This document shows positions 28,639 to 38,361 of a stretch of DNA of 64,000 bases, piece after piece (position 1 is the first letter of the stretch; each line of letters starts with the position of its first letter). The position numbers and the translations under genes are program-made. The stretch is from NCBI GenBank assembly GCA_963711675.1, contig CAVQFB010000005.1:124001-188000 (forward strand), given 5' to 3'. A model generated the notes under the pieces. The model was not told where the DNA came from and ran no database searches. It saw only the letters and a list, made by a program, of their open reading frames with translations. This DNA is from CAVQFB01 sp963711675 (GTDB lineage Bacteria; Acidobacteriota; Terriglobia; Terriglobales; Acidobacteriaceae).

Positions 28639-28665
28639 GGGACCCGGCAGGATTGAGCGGGTCCC
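28639..28665 (-). terminator. Possible terminator after universal stress gene
   Basis: GGGACCCG (28639-28646) and CGGGTCCC (28658-28665) form a perfect 8-base stem with an 11-base loop, followed on the minus strand by AGTTCTTTCT. It lies 45 bases past the usp stop. The T-tract is weak. Confidence 0.4.
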
Positions 28666-28709
28666 TAGCCACGAAGAAAAGTGCCGTTACCGTGACTATG
28701 CAAAAATAG

Positions 28710-29600
28710 TCAGCCCCGTACGGTCAGAACCGGGCAGTGGGCATCGCAGACGACATCGTAGGCGATCGCCCATGGCACATGCGACACGGCTCTCGCTGCT
28801 GCGCTCTTGTGAACGCCCATCACAATGAGGTCGGCCTTGGTCTGCTCCGCAACTCGTAAGATCCCGTCGGTAGCAAACTCGAGCAGCACCACGATGTTCG
28901 GCTCACACCACAGGCCGGCGTCGGGTGGTAGCAACTCTTCGAGTCGCCGCTTTGCCTGACTGGCAACCGCCTCCTGGTGCTGCATCGGAACCAGAGATAT
29001 CAAATGAAGCAGGGTCAACTCGGACTGATTCTCTTCTGCAATCGACAACGCGTACGGGAGAGCCTTCAGCGAGGCGGGCGAGAAGTCAGTTGCGAACAGG
29101 ATGTGCTTGAAGTTTCCGAACTCGACATCAGTGCGCGCCGCCTTTGGGCCCACGGTCAATACCGGGCAGGGTGCAAGCCTGAAGATCTGCTCGGCTGCCG
29201 ATCCCAGCACAATTTTCTTTAATCCATGACGGCCGTGCGTGCCTAGGGTCAGGAAGTCGATGTCTTGCCGTTGGATGATGTTGGAGAGCACATGCCACAT
29301 GTCGCCCTGCAGCATCAGCACTTCGTACGGCGTGGTTCCAAACGGCTTCGGTTCGAGCAACTGGTCCATCTTATGGCGCGCGTAGCTCCAATAGGGGTCA
29401 TCTTCGCGCGCAATGACTTCCAAAGGCACGCTCAGTTGCGGCTCTGGGGGAATGGCATGGGCGACAAACACTTTTGCACCGTACCAGCGGGCGAAGGCGA
29501 GCGCATAGGGAAGCGCGCCCTGGGAAGCGGTCGAGAAATCGGTTGTGAATAGGATGTTTTTTACAGAAAGACGGGTGCTTCGGGCAGCTGTAGTAGCCAT
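28710..29600 (-). CDS. Tandem universal stress protein
   Basis: A 296-residue protein of two UspA domains. Domain 1 (about 13-150) carries the ATP-binding pattern GTHGRHGLKKIVLGSAAEQ (G-2x-G-9x-G-S) and CPVLTVGP. Domain 2 (about 160-296) begins ILFATDFSPASLKALPYA but its loop GVHKSAAARAVSHV lacks the full motif, so only the first half is likely to bind ATP. Such proteins assist survival in starvation, hypoxia or oxidative stress. Monocistronic; the ATG at 29600 is clear. Confidence 0.92.
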   Translation of the reverse strand: MATTAARSTRLSVKNILFTTDFSTASQGALPYALAFARWYGAKVFVAHAIPPEPQLSVPLEVIAREDDPYWSYARHKMDQLLEPKPFGTTPYEVLMLQGDMWHVLSNIIQRQDIDFLTLGTHGRHGLKKIVLGSAAEQIFRLAPCPVLTVGPKAARTDVEFGNFKHILFATDFSPASLKALPYALSIAEENQSELTLLHLISLVPMQHQEAVASQAKRRLEELLPPDAGLWCEPNIVVLLEFATDGILRVAEQTKADLIVMGVHKSAAARAVSHVPWAIAYDVVCDAHCPVLTVRG

Positions 29601-29933
29601 CGGACACCTCCTCGCAGACGCGTGCGGAACGGAGGTCCGCTACTCCCTTATCGCCCCGGAAGGCCACTTCCCACAGTGACATCTATCACCAAAAGCTGTG
29701 ATTCGCGTCCCCTTGCGCTTTCATCGAAAATTAACAGGGCAGCCACATCGCTGTAATACGGGCGATCTAGTTTGTGTGTATTCGAGGTGGAACAGACCAC
29801 GAGGAATCAGGGGCTCATATCAGAGACGGGGTATGGGCTCCCGAGTCCTCGAAACCAGCGCCAGCTGGGCAGAGCGGCAGACGGTTGTGGGAATCGCCGA
29901 CAGAATCAACTTCAACAAAATTGGGTGGGTAGT
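29601..29933. other. 333-base spacer
   Basis: Lies between the starts of the usp gene and the end of the PilZ gene, both on the minus strand. It should contain the usp promoter. I see no gene, repeat or strong promoter consensus in it. Confidence 0.4.
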
Positions 29934-31067
29934 TCAGGAAGAAGCTACAGCTTCGGAGCTGCGTTGCTTGCGGAGTTCGGCCATGAACTCATCACGACTC
30001 AGGCCTGCCCCGCTGCGGAGCAGTTCGACGAGCGCGTCTTCCAGCTCGTGACCATGGCCAGCGACCGTGAAGTCTGACTCATCCAGAACCAGGGAACGAG
30101 GCGAGATCAGCAACTCAGGTTGTGTTCCGGGACGGCTTGTCAGGAACTGAATCAGATCGCCGACTTTAGTCCGCTGTTCCTGCGTGCGCGAAGGGAACTC
30201 AATGCCCATTCCGAATACGGGGTGCATGACGCGAACTAATCCTTCGGCGTGAATTTCCATGTCTGCGGCCTTCAGGCAAAGATCGACCACAGCCTGTTCC
30301 GGAAAGGGAGATTCGGTCTCGACGTAGCATCCGCCCAAACTCAGATCTGTGAGCTTGCAAGGAGAAACGGCGTCGGCTTCCTCCGGCAGGGCCTCCGCGG
30401 AATTGGCGGCCAGCCACTGGTTCAACTGGTTCTGGATTTCGTCGTTGAGATCGGTAAACCGCACGCCCGACTGGCCGTTGGGATTAGCCCACGCTACCTC
30501 GCCGTGAGCGCTTATTTCACCTCGACTGTTGGGCAAGGAAAACCGGAGGCCAATCGGAGAAGAGGGGCACAGCGGCTGCGCGGCAAGCACATCGACGCCG
30601 CTTTCACTCAGGTCCAACATGATGGCTTCGACTTCCTGACCACCGGGAATGCTGAGCGCAACCGGAGCCTGCACGGGGACGCGAAACGCCCGGCGCCGCT
30701 CACGTTTAAGTAAGGCTGTAGCCGCTTTCAGAGTGGCTGTGGCTTGCGTCGCGGATATAGGTTTCAGGAGAACGAAGTTGGCACCGGCTCCGAAGGTGGT
30801 GCGCACTTTCGCTTCGTCGCTGATCAGAGCCACAGTTACCGCATTCGCGCCCGAAGTGAGTTCGCGTACACTCTGCAAAACGCGAGTGGCAGTTTCCGCC
30901 TCATCGAAGTCGACGATAACTTCGTCGAATCTCTGTTCGCCCAGCCGGGAGACGGCAACCTCAGGATCGCTGGAGCGTTCCACGGCAACCTCGAAGCTGG
31001 CCAGAACGCGGCTTAGAGCTTCGGATGCGTTGTCGTCCTTCGAAACCAGCAGTGCCTGAAGATTCAT
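29934..31067 (-). CDS. Receiver-like plus tandem PilZ protein
   Basis: A 377-residue cytoplasmic protein. Residues 1-120 are a receiver-like domain (LQALLVSKDDNASEALSRVL, acceptor region EVIVDFDEA, lysine region FVLLKPISA). Residues about 125-225 form a PilZ domain with both cyclic-di-GMP signatures: RRAFR (RxxxR) and DLSESG (DxSxxG). A second, partial PilZ domain (about 235-330) has TDLSLGGCYVE but no RxxxR. It would link phosphorelay or protein interaction to c-di-GMP binding. Partner genes are not adjacent; an 84-residue coiled-coil protein lies 32 bases upstream on the same strand. Confidence 0.85.
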   Translation of the reverse strand: MNLQALLVSKDDNASEALSRVLASFEVAVERSSDPEVAVSRLGEQRFDEVIVDFDEAETATRVLQSVRELTSGANAVTVALISDEAKVRTTFGAGANFVLLKPISATQATATLKAATALLKRERRRAFRVPVQAPVALSIPGGQEVEAIMLDLSESGVDVLAAQPLCPSSPIGLRFSLPNSRGEISAHGEVAWANPNGQSGVRFTDLNDEIQNQLNQWLAANSAEALPEEADAVSPCKLTDLSLGGCYVETESPFPEQAVVDLCLKAADMEIHAEGLVRVMHPVFGMGIEFPSRTQEQRTKVGDLIQFLTSRPGTQPELLISPRSLVLDESDFTVAGHGHELEDALVELLRSGAGLSRDEFMAELRKQRSSEAVASS

Positions 31068-31099
31068 GCAGAGATGTTCTCCGACCTGGCTCTACCAAC

Positions 31100-31354
31100 T
31101 TACGGCCAACGCGGCGCGACCCGAGAGGGCTTTGCCGGAGCTGCAGAACTGCCTGACGAGGCGCCGGCTTTGGCAGCCAAGGCACCCTGATCGTCGGTTT
31201 CTGCCAAGACGCTGTTGTCGTCGTCTTCGTTCTCGGCAAGCAGAGGGGCAACCTCGCGCAACTTTTCGGCCGCCTGCTGCAGCATTTCGATCTGCTTGGC
31301 CAATTGTGCGTACTTTGCCTGCTTGCGGCGTAATACCTCGTGAATATCCTTCAT
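31100..31354 (-). CDS. Small coiled-coil hypothetical protein
   Basis: An 84-residue protein, MKDIHEVLRRKQAKYAQLAK at the start, with heptad-like leucines to about residue 45 and then an acidic and Ala/Ser-rich tail. ATG 31354 is set by AGGGGG 5 bases upstream; the longer in-frame reading has no ribosome-binding site. It is 32 bases before the receiver-PilZ gene on the same strand, so the two probably form an operon. Family unknown, though short proteins beginning MKDI..VL..K....L. are frequent in acidobacterial genomes next to regulatory genes. Confidence 0.6.
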   Translation of the reverse strand: MKDIHEVLRRKQAKYAQLAKQIEMLQQAAEKLREVAPLLAENEDDDNSVLAETDDQGALAAKAGASSGSSAAPAKPSRVAPRWP

Positions 31355-31803
31355 GAAAACCCCCTGCTGGCGAATGTAAGTACCCCTGCTTTCGCAGTCA
31401 ACCGTAATCCCCGCCGTCTTGATTACTCCCGTAACCATTCACGGTGCCAGCGCAGTTAGGACACTTAGAGCTCAAGAGCTTGATGAGTTAGTTCTCTTGT
31501 AAATGAGAAGTCGTGCGAGGTTACTGCTGTCTGTTGGCAGGACTAGGGTTACACGTGCGCCACGTCGTTTGCGGGCCCGAAGAGCCGTCCCGATGAGGTC
31601 ACCACTTCAGACAAGATGAAACGAGGTGGCCACCGCTAGCCATTTCGTGCCATGCCGTGGCACGCAAGTGTCATTTACAGAGAGCGGCTACAGATATAAC
31701 TTTGCATTCGAGCAGTTCTGGGGGAGGGCTGTTCGGGCGTCCCACGACTCGAAAGAGTCTGGGGCGCTTCTTATTTGGAGGCGATTCCCCCGGCTTGTAC
31801 GCC
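31355..31803. other. 449-base spacer with a 7-base inverted repeat
   Basis: No supported gene. A clean inverted repeat, CGTGCCA-TGCCG-TGGCACG, lies at 31646-31664. It could be an operator or a hairpin; nothing links it to a specific gene. Confidence 0.4.
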
Positions 31804-32439
31804 CTAAGCATCCAGGTCGTAAGCGACCTTCAGCCACTGCTTCACTTCGGCATCGATCTCAGCTAGCTTGCTGATTGGAATACGGTGGGTGATTCGATCT
31901 TTCTTTTCGTACCCGCCGGTGTCGATCACTCGTTTCGGTGTCTTACGTTTACCCAGGGAAAGGCCGAGGTCAATTCGCGTATTGGTCGTGGGCTTTATCT
32001 GAGCGAAAACATGATTGCGGTAAAGCGGCACAATCGTTTTGCAGGGACAGGCTTTCACATCCGACCCTATTCGCAGTCCTAGCTTGAGAAGCGCATCGTA
32101 GATTGGGCGTAAGTTTGCCTTAGCGCCGGAATACATTTCTTCTACAAATCCCTCCGCCGCTTCAAGGTAGGCATCTGGATCGTCTGCTTCTGTCCCTTTT
32201 CCGTCGCCGCGCTCCGCAATCCACCACGCGCTGTTCGTCCCCAGTTTGTAGTTCTTCTTGAGCCAATCGCGACGTTCTTTCTCCGTCGGAGGCCCGGATT
32301 TTCTTACCAACGCAATCCATTCGTTCAAGGAGCGGCCCGTCTTCTGCGGAAGTTCAGCAACCCACTTTTTCGCCATGGCGACGCCGGGATGAACGCTATA
32401 AAGCGATTGGCTTGAAAGTCGTTTCGCTGCGCTGCCCAT
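31804..32439 (-). CDS. DUF4287/DUF5655-type protein
   Basis: A 211-residue cytoplasmic protein. The N-terminal half (KWVAELPQKTGRSLNEWIAL ... RRDWLKKNYKLGTNSAWWI) matches the small helical DUF4287 pattern and the C-terminal half (LRPIYDALLKLGLRIGSDV ... VFAQIKPTTNTRIDLGL) matches DUF5655. The DUF5655 core resembles a nucleic-acid or protein-binding alpha/beta domain; the function is unknown. ATG 32439 is chosen for AAGGAGG 7 bases upstream. Confidence 0.8.
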   Translation of the reverse strand: MGSAAKRLSSQSLYSVHPGVAMAKKWVAELPQKTGRSLNEWIALVRKSGPPTEKERRDWLKKNYKLGTNSAWWIAERGDGKGTEADDPDAYLEAAEGFVEEMYSGAKANLRPIYDALLKLGLRIGSDVKACPCKTIVPLYRNHVFAQIKPTTNTRIDLGLSLGKRKTPKRVIDTGGYEKKDRITHRIPISKLAEIDAEVKQWLKVAYDLDA

Positions 32440-32686
32440 GACTGGCCTCCTTGCGGCGCGAATATTATGCCAGCACCGCAAGCCTATTGCTTAACCAGAT
32501 TCCGGCGGATGCCGAACGTAATTAGGGGTGGGGTAATCGCTGGTTTGTGGCTACCAAAGTGCCGGAACGCCAGAGAAGACGGCTGGCTTTCCAATCGGGC
32601 GTTAACCTGCGCCGGGTACCAAGAGAGTATAGATAAAGCCGACGTACTTCCGCTTATGATGAGGCAGGCCAGCAGGAGGTTATTCC

Positions 32687-32869
32687 ATGTCGTCGAACCA
32701 AGTGGTCTTGTATTTTGAAAATCCGGAGGACGCTGTGCGCTTTACCCTGGCCGCGGGCTCGGTCCTCTCCGAAGATGTACCCAACCGGAACGTTGAGGAG
32801 TTGGCGAAGGTGGCGCGTGAGATGGGGCGTGCCACGCGCATCACGACGAACGGTTCTATAAAAGACTAG
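32687..32869 (+). CDS. Small hypothetical protein, 60 residues
   Basis: A 60-residue protein (VVLYFENPEDAVRFTLAAGS, then RNVEELAKVAREMGRATRI). A textbook ribosome-binding site AGGAGG lies 8 bases before ATG 32687, which argues that it is real. It looks like a compact alpha/beta fold. No family recognised. It lies between the DUF5655 gene and tRNA-Arg. Confidence 0.6.
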   Translation: MSSNQVVLYFENPEDAVRFTLAAGSVLSEDVPNRNVEELAKVAREMGRATRITTNGSIKD

Positions 32870-32934
32870 GCAGGTTTCGTTCCGAGTGCGCTGCGTATGT
32901 GCTCGTGCGAGCCTTTCCTCTGAGAAGGGAATCT

Positions 32935-33010
32935 GGCGGACCCGGAGAGACTTGAACTCCCAACCCCTGCGTTCGAAGCGCAGTGCTCTATCCGGTTGAG
33001 CTACGGGTCC
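32935..33010 (-). tRNA. tRNA-Arg(TCG)
   Basis: A complete 76-base cloverleaf on the minus strand with acceptor GGACCCG/CGGGTCC, anticodon stem CTGCG/CGCAG around loop CTTCGAA (anticodon TCG, reading CGA), T-loop TTCAAGT and an encoded CCA end. Confidence 0.95.
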
Positions 33011-33684
33011 GTTTCTGATCGTTAACTGCCTGATCTCCTGACGATCCGGCGGGTGAAACTCTACCAGCTTATCAATATGCTTTCAAAGGGATCGCGTTGC
33101 ACCCGGGACCTGACGTTCTGCCCTGCGCTAAGGTAGCGTAGTCTGCTTCAGTCAGCTACGCGAAGTCTCGGTTACGGGAAAAGAACTGCCGTCGATGACA
33201 AGGTTCTCTGTCCGGTCGACCGGGACCTGCCGCCAGATGCTTAGCAGTGCTTCTTCCAGACTCACGCTGTCCCCTTAGCCACACACGGGAGACGAATTTT
33301 ATAGTCCCCGCCGCTGCTCCTGACCAAAGTAACGACTCCAGTGTAGCGCGTGGGTCAGCGCCCTAAAGTCCGCGCCATCCTCGCCGACGAGTCTATTGAT
33401 GCTCAGAATCTCGATCCCCCGCTTTCCATCTGAGCATCGTTTCCTCATTGAGATGCACTTTGGACCGCGAATTGGTTCAGCTAGTCCTGTCTGTCGTGAC
33501 ACGTCAGGGCGAGCGTGCCCGTTACACATTTCTAATCTGAGTTTCCTCCTGGGTGGCACAGGAAGTGCTTTTGTGGAAGCGTCCCAGAGATTCATGTCAG
33601 TCACTCAGCCAGTCAGCCATTGGCGTCGACGTCAGGAAGGGCAGCGAGGGAGCGTTACTTGCCGTGAGTACAGAAGGAACAGGC
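33011..33684. other. 674-base spacer upstream of the chemotaxis operon
   Basis: Should hold the che operon promoter, which I cannot pinpoint. Two small minus-strand frames are possible: one at 33152-33265 (listed separately) and one of 49 codons, 33299-33448, containing LSINRLVGEDGADFRALTHA, which reads as possible coding sequence but has no ribosome-binding site. They could be remnants of an older gene. Confidence 0.35.
33152..33265 (-). CDS. Possible 37-residue small protein
   Basis: GTG at 33265 with AGGGG 6 bases upstream opens 37 codons (MSLEEALLSIWRQ ... LVIDGSSFPVTETSRS). The composition is like a real amphipathic helix followed by a strand, and the start is forced by an in-frame stop just upstream. 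No family recognised. It is either a real small protein or a fragment. Confidence 0.35.
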   Translation of the reverse strand: MSLEEALLSIWRQVPVDRTENLVIDGSSFPVTETSRS

Positions 33685-36054
33685 ATGATGGATGACGAGA
33701 CAATCCGGGAGTTCCTGATCGAGAGCAACGAGAACCTGGCTAACCTCGACCGGGAACTGGTGGAACTCGAGCGGCGTCCGCAAGACGCAGAGCTGATCGC
33801 CAGCATCTTCCGCACCATTCACACCATCAAGGGCACGTGCGGGTTCTTCGGATTCACGATTCTGGGATCGATCACCCACATCGCAGAAAACATTCTGAGC
33901 CAGGTGCGGGACAAGCAGCGCGAACTGACTCCGGAGCTGATCTCGCTGGTGCTGGAGACCGTCGATGCCGTCAAGGCTGTGCTGGGTCGTATTGAAGCCA
34001 GTGGCGCCGAGGGCAAAGACATTTATCAGGACCTTCGGCAAAGGCTGGAGGAAACCCACAAATCTGCCACCAAGAAAGCTGCCGCCGCTCCCGACGCTAA
34101 ACCCGCCGCCGATCCCGCCGAACCTGTAAAGGGCGCTCCTGCGAATGGTCCAGCAAAGAATATAGGTGAGCTACTCATCGAGAACGCCGGGGCGAAGGCG
34201 GAAGACGTAGCGGCCGCCGTGGAACAGCAGAAACAAGGCGACCCACGGCACCTAGGCGAAATCCTGGTGGACCACGGCGTCGTGCAACCGGCCGCGGTTC
34301 GGGAGGCGCTGGAGGAACAGAAGGAAGCGCCTTCGTCCAAGGTCTCTGACTCCAGCATTCGCGTCGACGTGGGCCTGCTCGACAAACTGATGAATCTGGT
34401 GGGGGAGCTGGTCCTGGCGCGGAATCAGATCCTGCAGGTCACTGCCACCCAGGACTCCACCTTCACCGCAACCTCACAGCGCCTGAACCTTATCACCTCG
34501 GAGCTGCAAGAGGGTGTGATGAAGACGCGGATGCAGCCCATCGGCGTGGTGTGGAACAAGCTGCCGCGCGTGGTGCGCGATCTGGCCGCCAGCTGCGGCA
34601 AGAAAATCCAGATCGAGATGGACGGCGCCGAGACCGAACTGGACAAGACCATCATTGAGGCGATCAAGGACCCGCTCACGCACATCGTGCGCAACTCCTG
34701 CGACCACGGCATCGAAACTCCGGAAGCGCGATCGCGCCAGGGCAAGAATCCGCAGGGCCGTCTGCTGTTGCGCGCTTTTCACGAGGGCGGCCACGTCAAT
34801 ATCGAAATTTCGGACGACGGTGCCGGCATCGATGCGGAGAAGATCAAGAACAAGGCGTTGCAGAAAGGACTGATCCGCCCCGAGCAGGCGGCGCGCATGA
34901 GTGCACGGGAAGCGCTCAACCTGGTCTTCCTGCCCGGTCTTTCCACCGCGGAGAAGGTCACGAACGTCTCCGGCCGCGGTGTCGGGATGGATGTGGTCAA
35001 GACCAACATCGAGAAGATCGGTGGCAGCGTCGACCTTACCAGCAAGCTGGGAGGTGGCGCGACCATCAAGATCAAGATTCCTCTCACCCTGGCCATCATT
35101 CCCGGGCTGGTCGTCACCCTGCAGAACCGGCACGGCGGATGCGGTCAAGCCGGCCGGGAAGAGCGTTTCGTCATTCCTCAGGCGAGCCTCCTCGAACTGG
35201 TTCGTCTGGAAGGCGACGAAGGACACAAGCAGATTGAGAGCGTTCACGGCACACCGGTGTATCGCCGGCGGGGAAAGCTGTTGCCGTTGGTATATCTGAA
35301 CCGCGTGCTACAAGTCGCCGAACCGGCAGAGCCAGCCGAGGCGATCAACATCGTGGTCTTGCAGGCCGAGGACCGGCAGTTCGGTCTGGTGGTCGATGGC
35401 ATCAGTGACACCCAGGAGATCGTGGTCAAGCCTCTGGGCAATCAGCTGAAAGGACTGAATTGCTACGCCGGGGCCACCATCATGGGCGACGGCAAGGTCG
35501 CGCTGATATTGGATGTGCTGGGTCTGGCGCAGCGTGCCGGCGTAGTCAGCGAAGTACGCGATCGAGCCCTGTCTGAGAAAGACGGAAAAAAACCGGCGGC
35601 CGCGGCAAAGGATAGCCGAAGGACCGTGCTGGTGCTGCAGAACGGAGACCACGAACGGATGGCGATTGACTTGTCCATGGTGGCACGGCTCGAGGAATTT
35701 CCCCGCAAACTCATCGAGCGGGCGGGGGGGCAGGAAGTGGTGCAGTACCGCGGACAAATCCTGCGGCTGGTCCGGCTCGCCGATCTTCTGGGCAGTTCGC
35801 CATCCGCCGTGCCCGACGAGGATTCGCAGCCGGCCCAGGTCGTGGTGTACACCGAGAACGGACACAGCGTTGGCCTGGTCATCGATCAGATCCTCGACAT
35901 CGTTGAGGAATCCGTGGTTTTGCAGCCGGATACCGGGCGCCCGGGCGTGTTGGGAACTGCGATCATCCAGCAGCGCACCACTGAGATCATGGACATTCAG
36001 AGCCTGCTCGCCGGGATCCACTCCGGCGAAATGGCAAGAGCGGCGCACGCATAA
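33685..36054 (+). CDS. cheA: Chemotaxis histidine kinase CheA with GspE_N/MshEN-like insert and two CheW domains
   Basis: A 789-residue hybrid-order CheA. Hpt domain 1-105 with phosphorylatable His46 (IHTIKGTCGFFG); acidic/Ala linker; then two copies of a LGE(I/L)L(V/I) ... ALEEQ motif at about 159-182 and 189-212, the pattern of GspE_N/MshEN domains, in place of the CheY-binding P2 domain; dimerisation helices about 225-285; ATPase about 330-470 (HIVRNSCDHGIE, DDGAGID, GRGVGMDVV); CheW-like domain 1 about 470-620; and a second CheW-like domain about 645-780. ATG 33685 follows AAGGA at 7 bases. First gene of the che operon. Confidence 0.93.
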   Translation: MMDDETIREFLIESNENLANLDRELVELERRPQDAELIASIFRTIHTIKGTCGFFGFTILGSITHIAENILSQVRDKQRELTPELISLVLETVDAVKAVLGRIEASGAEGKDIYQDLRQRLEETHKSATKKAAAAPDAKPAADPAEPVKGAPANGPAKNIGELLIENAGAKAEDVAAAVEQQKQGDPRHLGEILVDHGVVQPAAVREALEEQKEAPSSKVSDSSIRVDVGLLDKLMNLVGELVLARNQILQVTATQDSTFTATSQRLNLITSELQEGVMKTRMQPIGVVWNKLPRVVRDLAASCGKKIQIEMDGAETELDKTIIEAIKDPLTHIVRNSCDHGIETPEARSRQGKNPQGRLLLRAFHEGGHVNIEISDDGAGIDAEKIKNKALQKGLIRPEQAARMSAREALNLVFLPGLSTAEKVTNVSGRGVGMDVVKTNIEKIGGSVDLTSKLGGGATIKIKIPLTLAIIPGLVVTLQNRHGGCGQAGREERFVIPQASLLELVRLEGDEGHKQIESVHGTPVYRRRGKLLPLVYLNRVLQVAEPAEPAEAINIVVLQAEDRQFGLVVDGISDTQEIVVKPLGNQLKGLNCYAGATIMGDGKVALILDVLGLAQRAGVVSEVRDRALSEKDGKKPAAAAKDSRRTVLVLQNGDHERMAIDLSMVARLEEFPRKLIERAGGQEVVQYRGQILRLVRLADLLGSSPSAVPDEDSQPAQVVVYTENGHSVGLVIDQILDIVEESVVLQPDTGRPGVLGTAIIQQRTTEIMDIQSLLAGIHSGEMARAAHA

Positions 36055-36070
36055 AGAAAGGGAGATTCTG

Positions 36071-36526
36071 TTGGCGAGCACACAACAATTCTGCACGTTC
36101 TTTCTCAACGAGCAGCTCTTTGGCATCCCAGTCGAGCAGGTACAGGAAGTGATCCAGTACCAGGAAATGACGGCGGTGCCACTGGTGCCGGAGGTGATCC
36201 GCGGGCTGATCAATCTGCGCGGGCAGATTGTCACCGCCATCGATCTGCGCCGCCGGCTCCAGATCGCCGAACGCGCCGCAGGCGTGCTGCCGGTGAACGT
36301 GGTGGTGCGTACTGCGGAAGGCCCCGTCAGCCTCCTGGTAGACAGGATCGGTGACGTCGTCGAAGTGGAGGAACAGAGCTTCGAGAACCCGCCGCAGACA
36401 CTCGACGGAAACCTGAGAGCACTCACTAACGGAGTTCACAAGCTGGAGGGCCAGTTGATGCACGTTCTGGATACGCAGAAAGCGTGCCAGATGACAGAAC
36501 TGTCTGCGGCAGCGGTTCCACGATAG
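36071..36526 (+). CDS. cheW: Chemotaxis coupling protein CheW
   Basis: A 151-residue CheW that joins CheA to receptors. FFLNEQLFGIPVEQVQEVI, VIRGLINLRGQIVTAIDLR and SLLVDRIGDVVEVEE are the standard scaffold segments. The start is TTG 36071, with GGGAG 7 bases upstream, only 16 bases after cheA stops; earlier in-frame codons lie inside cheA. Part of the che operon. Confidence 0.94.
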   Translation: MASTQQFCTFFLNEQLFGIPVEQVQEVIQYQEMTAVPLVPEVIRGLINLRGQIVTAIDLRRRLQIAERAAGVLPVNVVVRTAEGPVSLLVDRIGDVVEVEEQSFENPPQTLDGNLRALTNGVHKLEGQLMHVLDTQKACQMTELSAAAVPR

Positions 36527-36605
36527 CTGACATAAACGTAGCGGCGGGTGGCGATGGGCTAGCGACGCGACTCACGTGTACTTCAGGGATTTGGAGAAGC
36601 GAAAA

Positions 36606-38270
36606 ATGAAACTCACACTCGGCAGGAAACTTGGCCTCGGTTTTGGAATAGTCCTTCTTCTGATGGCGACCAGTGCAGTTTTGGGTTATCTCAAGTTGAG
36701 AGAAATGCAGCAGCTCGAGGCTAAGATTTTCACCACCAGAAACCCGACGGTCATCGCCGGATTGGAGTTGGAGCGCGATCTCAACCAGGTAGGCAGCAAG
36801 ACACGACAAGGCATGATCGCCGGGGACGACGCGGCGGTGTTTGCGGAGGCGCAACAGCTCTTTGATGACTTCGCCTCCCGGGTACAGAAAGACCTCTCCA
36901 AGCTGAACGACCTCTCGGCTGGTTGGACGATGCAGGAGAACAAGGATCGGCTCGCTTCCATCAACCCCGAGGTGCCCAAGTTTCTTGAGAATTGTCGGGA
37001 TGCCATGAGAACCTCCCGGCGGGGTGGACTCAAGGGGATAGTAGCGGGCGGCAAGGACTTCAACGCGACGGGCGCCACCCGCAACAAAGCGATTCAGGAG
37101 ACTCTGACTGCCTTGTTGGAGTCGCAAACGCGGATGATGGAACAGAGTACGGAGAAAATGAGCGACCTCAGCAGTTCTCTTGGCTGGACACTACTTGTCG
37201 CTACCGCAATGGCCCTCGCCATTGGTATTACCGTCGCGTTTTTCCTGAGCCGGAGCATCTCTACGACCATCCAGGCAGTCCTGGCACAGGCGGAAGCCTT
37301 GGCTTCGGGAGACCTGACTCGCGAGAACCTGAAAATGCAGAGCAATGACGAACTTGGCGACCTGACGAAGGCGATCAACGACGTAAACAGCAGTTTGAAA
37401 AGCATGATCGTCTCCATCTCGGAGAATGCCCAGCACGTGGCCAGCGCCAGCGAGCAGCTCACGGCAACCAGCCAGCAGATGTCGGGCAACGCGGAAGAAA
37501 CCGCCACCCAGGCCAACGTGGTCTCGGCCGCCAGCGAACAGGTCTCTAAAAATGTCACCGTAGTCGCCACTGGTTCGGAGGAGATGCTGGCGTCGATCCG
37601 GGAAATCTCCAAGAGCGCCAACGAGGCGGCGCGCGTGGCCAAGAGCGCGGTCGCGGTCGCCGACAACACCAACAGCACGATCGGCAAACTCGGCGAATCG
37701 AGCCTGGAAATTGGCAAGGTGATCAAGGTCATTACCTCGATTGCCCAGCAGACCAACCTGCTGGCCCTGAATGCCACCATCGAAGCGGCGCGCGCAGGAG
37801 AGGCGGGCAAGGGCTTCGCGGTGGTGGCGAATGAAGTCAAGGAACTAGCGAAAGAGACCGCCCGAGCCACCGAAGAGATCAGCCAGAAGATTGAGGCTAT
37901 CCAAGGCGACACCAAGGGAGCGGTGACCGCCATCGCCGAGATCAGCGGCGTGATCAACCAGATCAACGACATCTCCAACACCATCGCATCCGCTGTCGAA
38001 GAGCAGACGGCGACGACCAACGAGATCGGTCGCAACGTGGCCGAGGCCGCCAAAGGGACGACGGAGATCGCACGCAACATTTCGGGGGTGGCGGAGGCAG
38101 CACGCGAGACCACTGGCGGAGCGAACGATACTCAGAAGGCGGCGCGCGCGCTCAGCGAGATGGCTACTCAGCTCCAGGAACTAGTCAGTCAGTTCCGAGT
38201 CGATGCCGACACCAGATCGCACGCGCCCAGTGAAAAGGGGAAGGTAATGGCGGCGGCGGCAGGCCATTGA
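36606..38270 (+). CDS. Methyl-accepting chemotaxis protein
   Basis: A 554-residue receptor. Transmembrane helix 1 (about 10-30), a periplasmic helical-bundle sensor of about 150 residues, helix 2 (about 188-212), a HAMP domain, and the cytoplasmic signalling hairpin with the invariant tip [20 protein letters not shown]. The sensor resembles the four-helix-bundle MCP type ([20 protein letters not shown]). No C-terminal NWETF-type pentapeptide for CheR docking is visible; the end is an Ala-rich tail. It is the only receptor in the operon, so it may serve a dedicated output. Confidence 0.94.
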   Translation: MKLTLGRKLGLGFGIVLLLMATSAVLGYLKLREMQQLEAKIFTTRNPTVIAGLELERDLNQVGSKTRQGMIAGDDAAVFAEAQQLFDDFASRVQKDLSKLNDLSAGWTMQENKDRLASINPEVPKFLENCRDAMRTSRRGGLKGIVAGGKDFNATGATRNKAIQETLTALLESQTRMMEQSTEKMSDLSSSLGWTLLVATAMALAIGITVAFFLSRSISTTIQAVLAQAEALASGDLTRENLKMQSNDELGDLTKAINDVNSSLKSMIVSISENAQHVASASEQLTATSQQMSGNAEETATQANVVSAASEQVSKNVTVVATGSEEMLASIREISKSANEAARVAKSAVAVADNTNSTIGKLGESSLEIGKVIKVITSIAQQTNLLALNATIEAARAGEAGKGFAVVANEVKELAKETARATEEISQKIEAIQGDTKGAVTAIAEISGVINQINDISNTIASAVEEQTATTNEIGRNVAEAAKGTTEIARNISGVAEAARETTGGANDTQKAARALSEMATQLQELVSQFRVDADTRSHAPSEKGKVMAAAAGH

Positions 38271-38361
38271 GGGAAGAGAAGGAGCCGGGCGGGCGGCCGG
38301 GGCGCCTCGGCCCATGCCAATTGGAATTTAGCCCGGGAGGGCGGGCGAGCAGGATCGGTCT

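Noticed and set aside
28556..28708. Small frames in the spacer between usp and the PTPS-related gene
   Set aside because: They overlap hairpins and have no ribosome-binding site.
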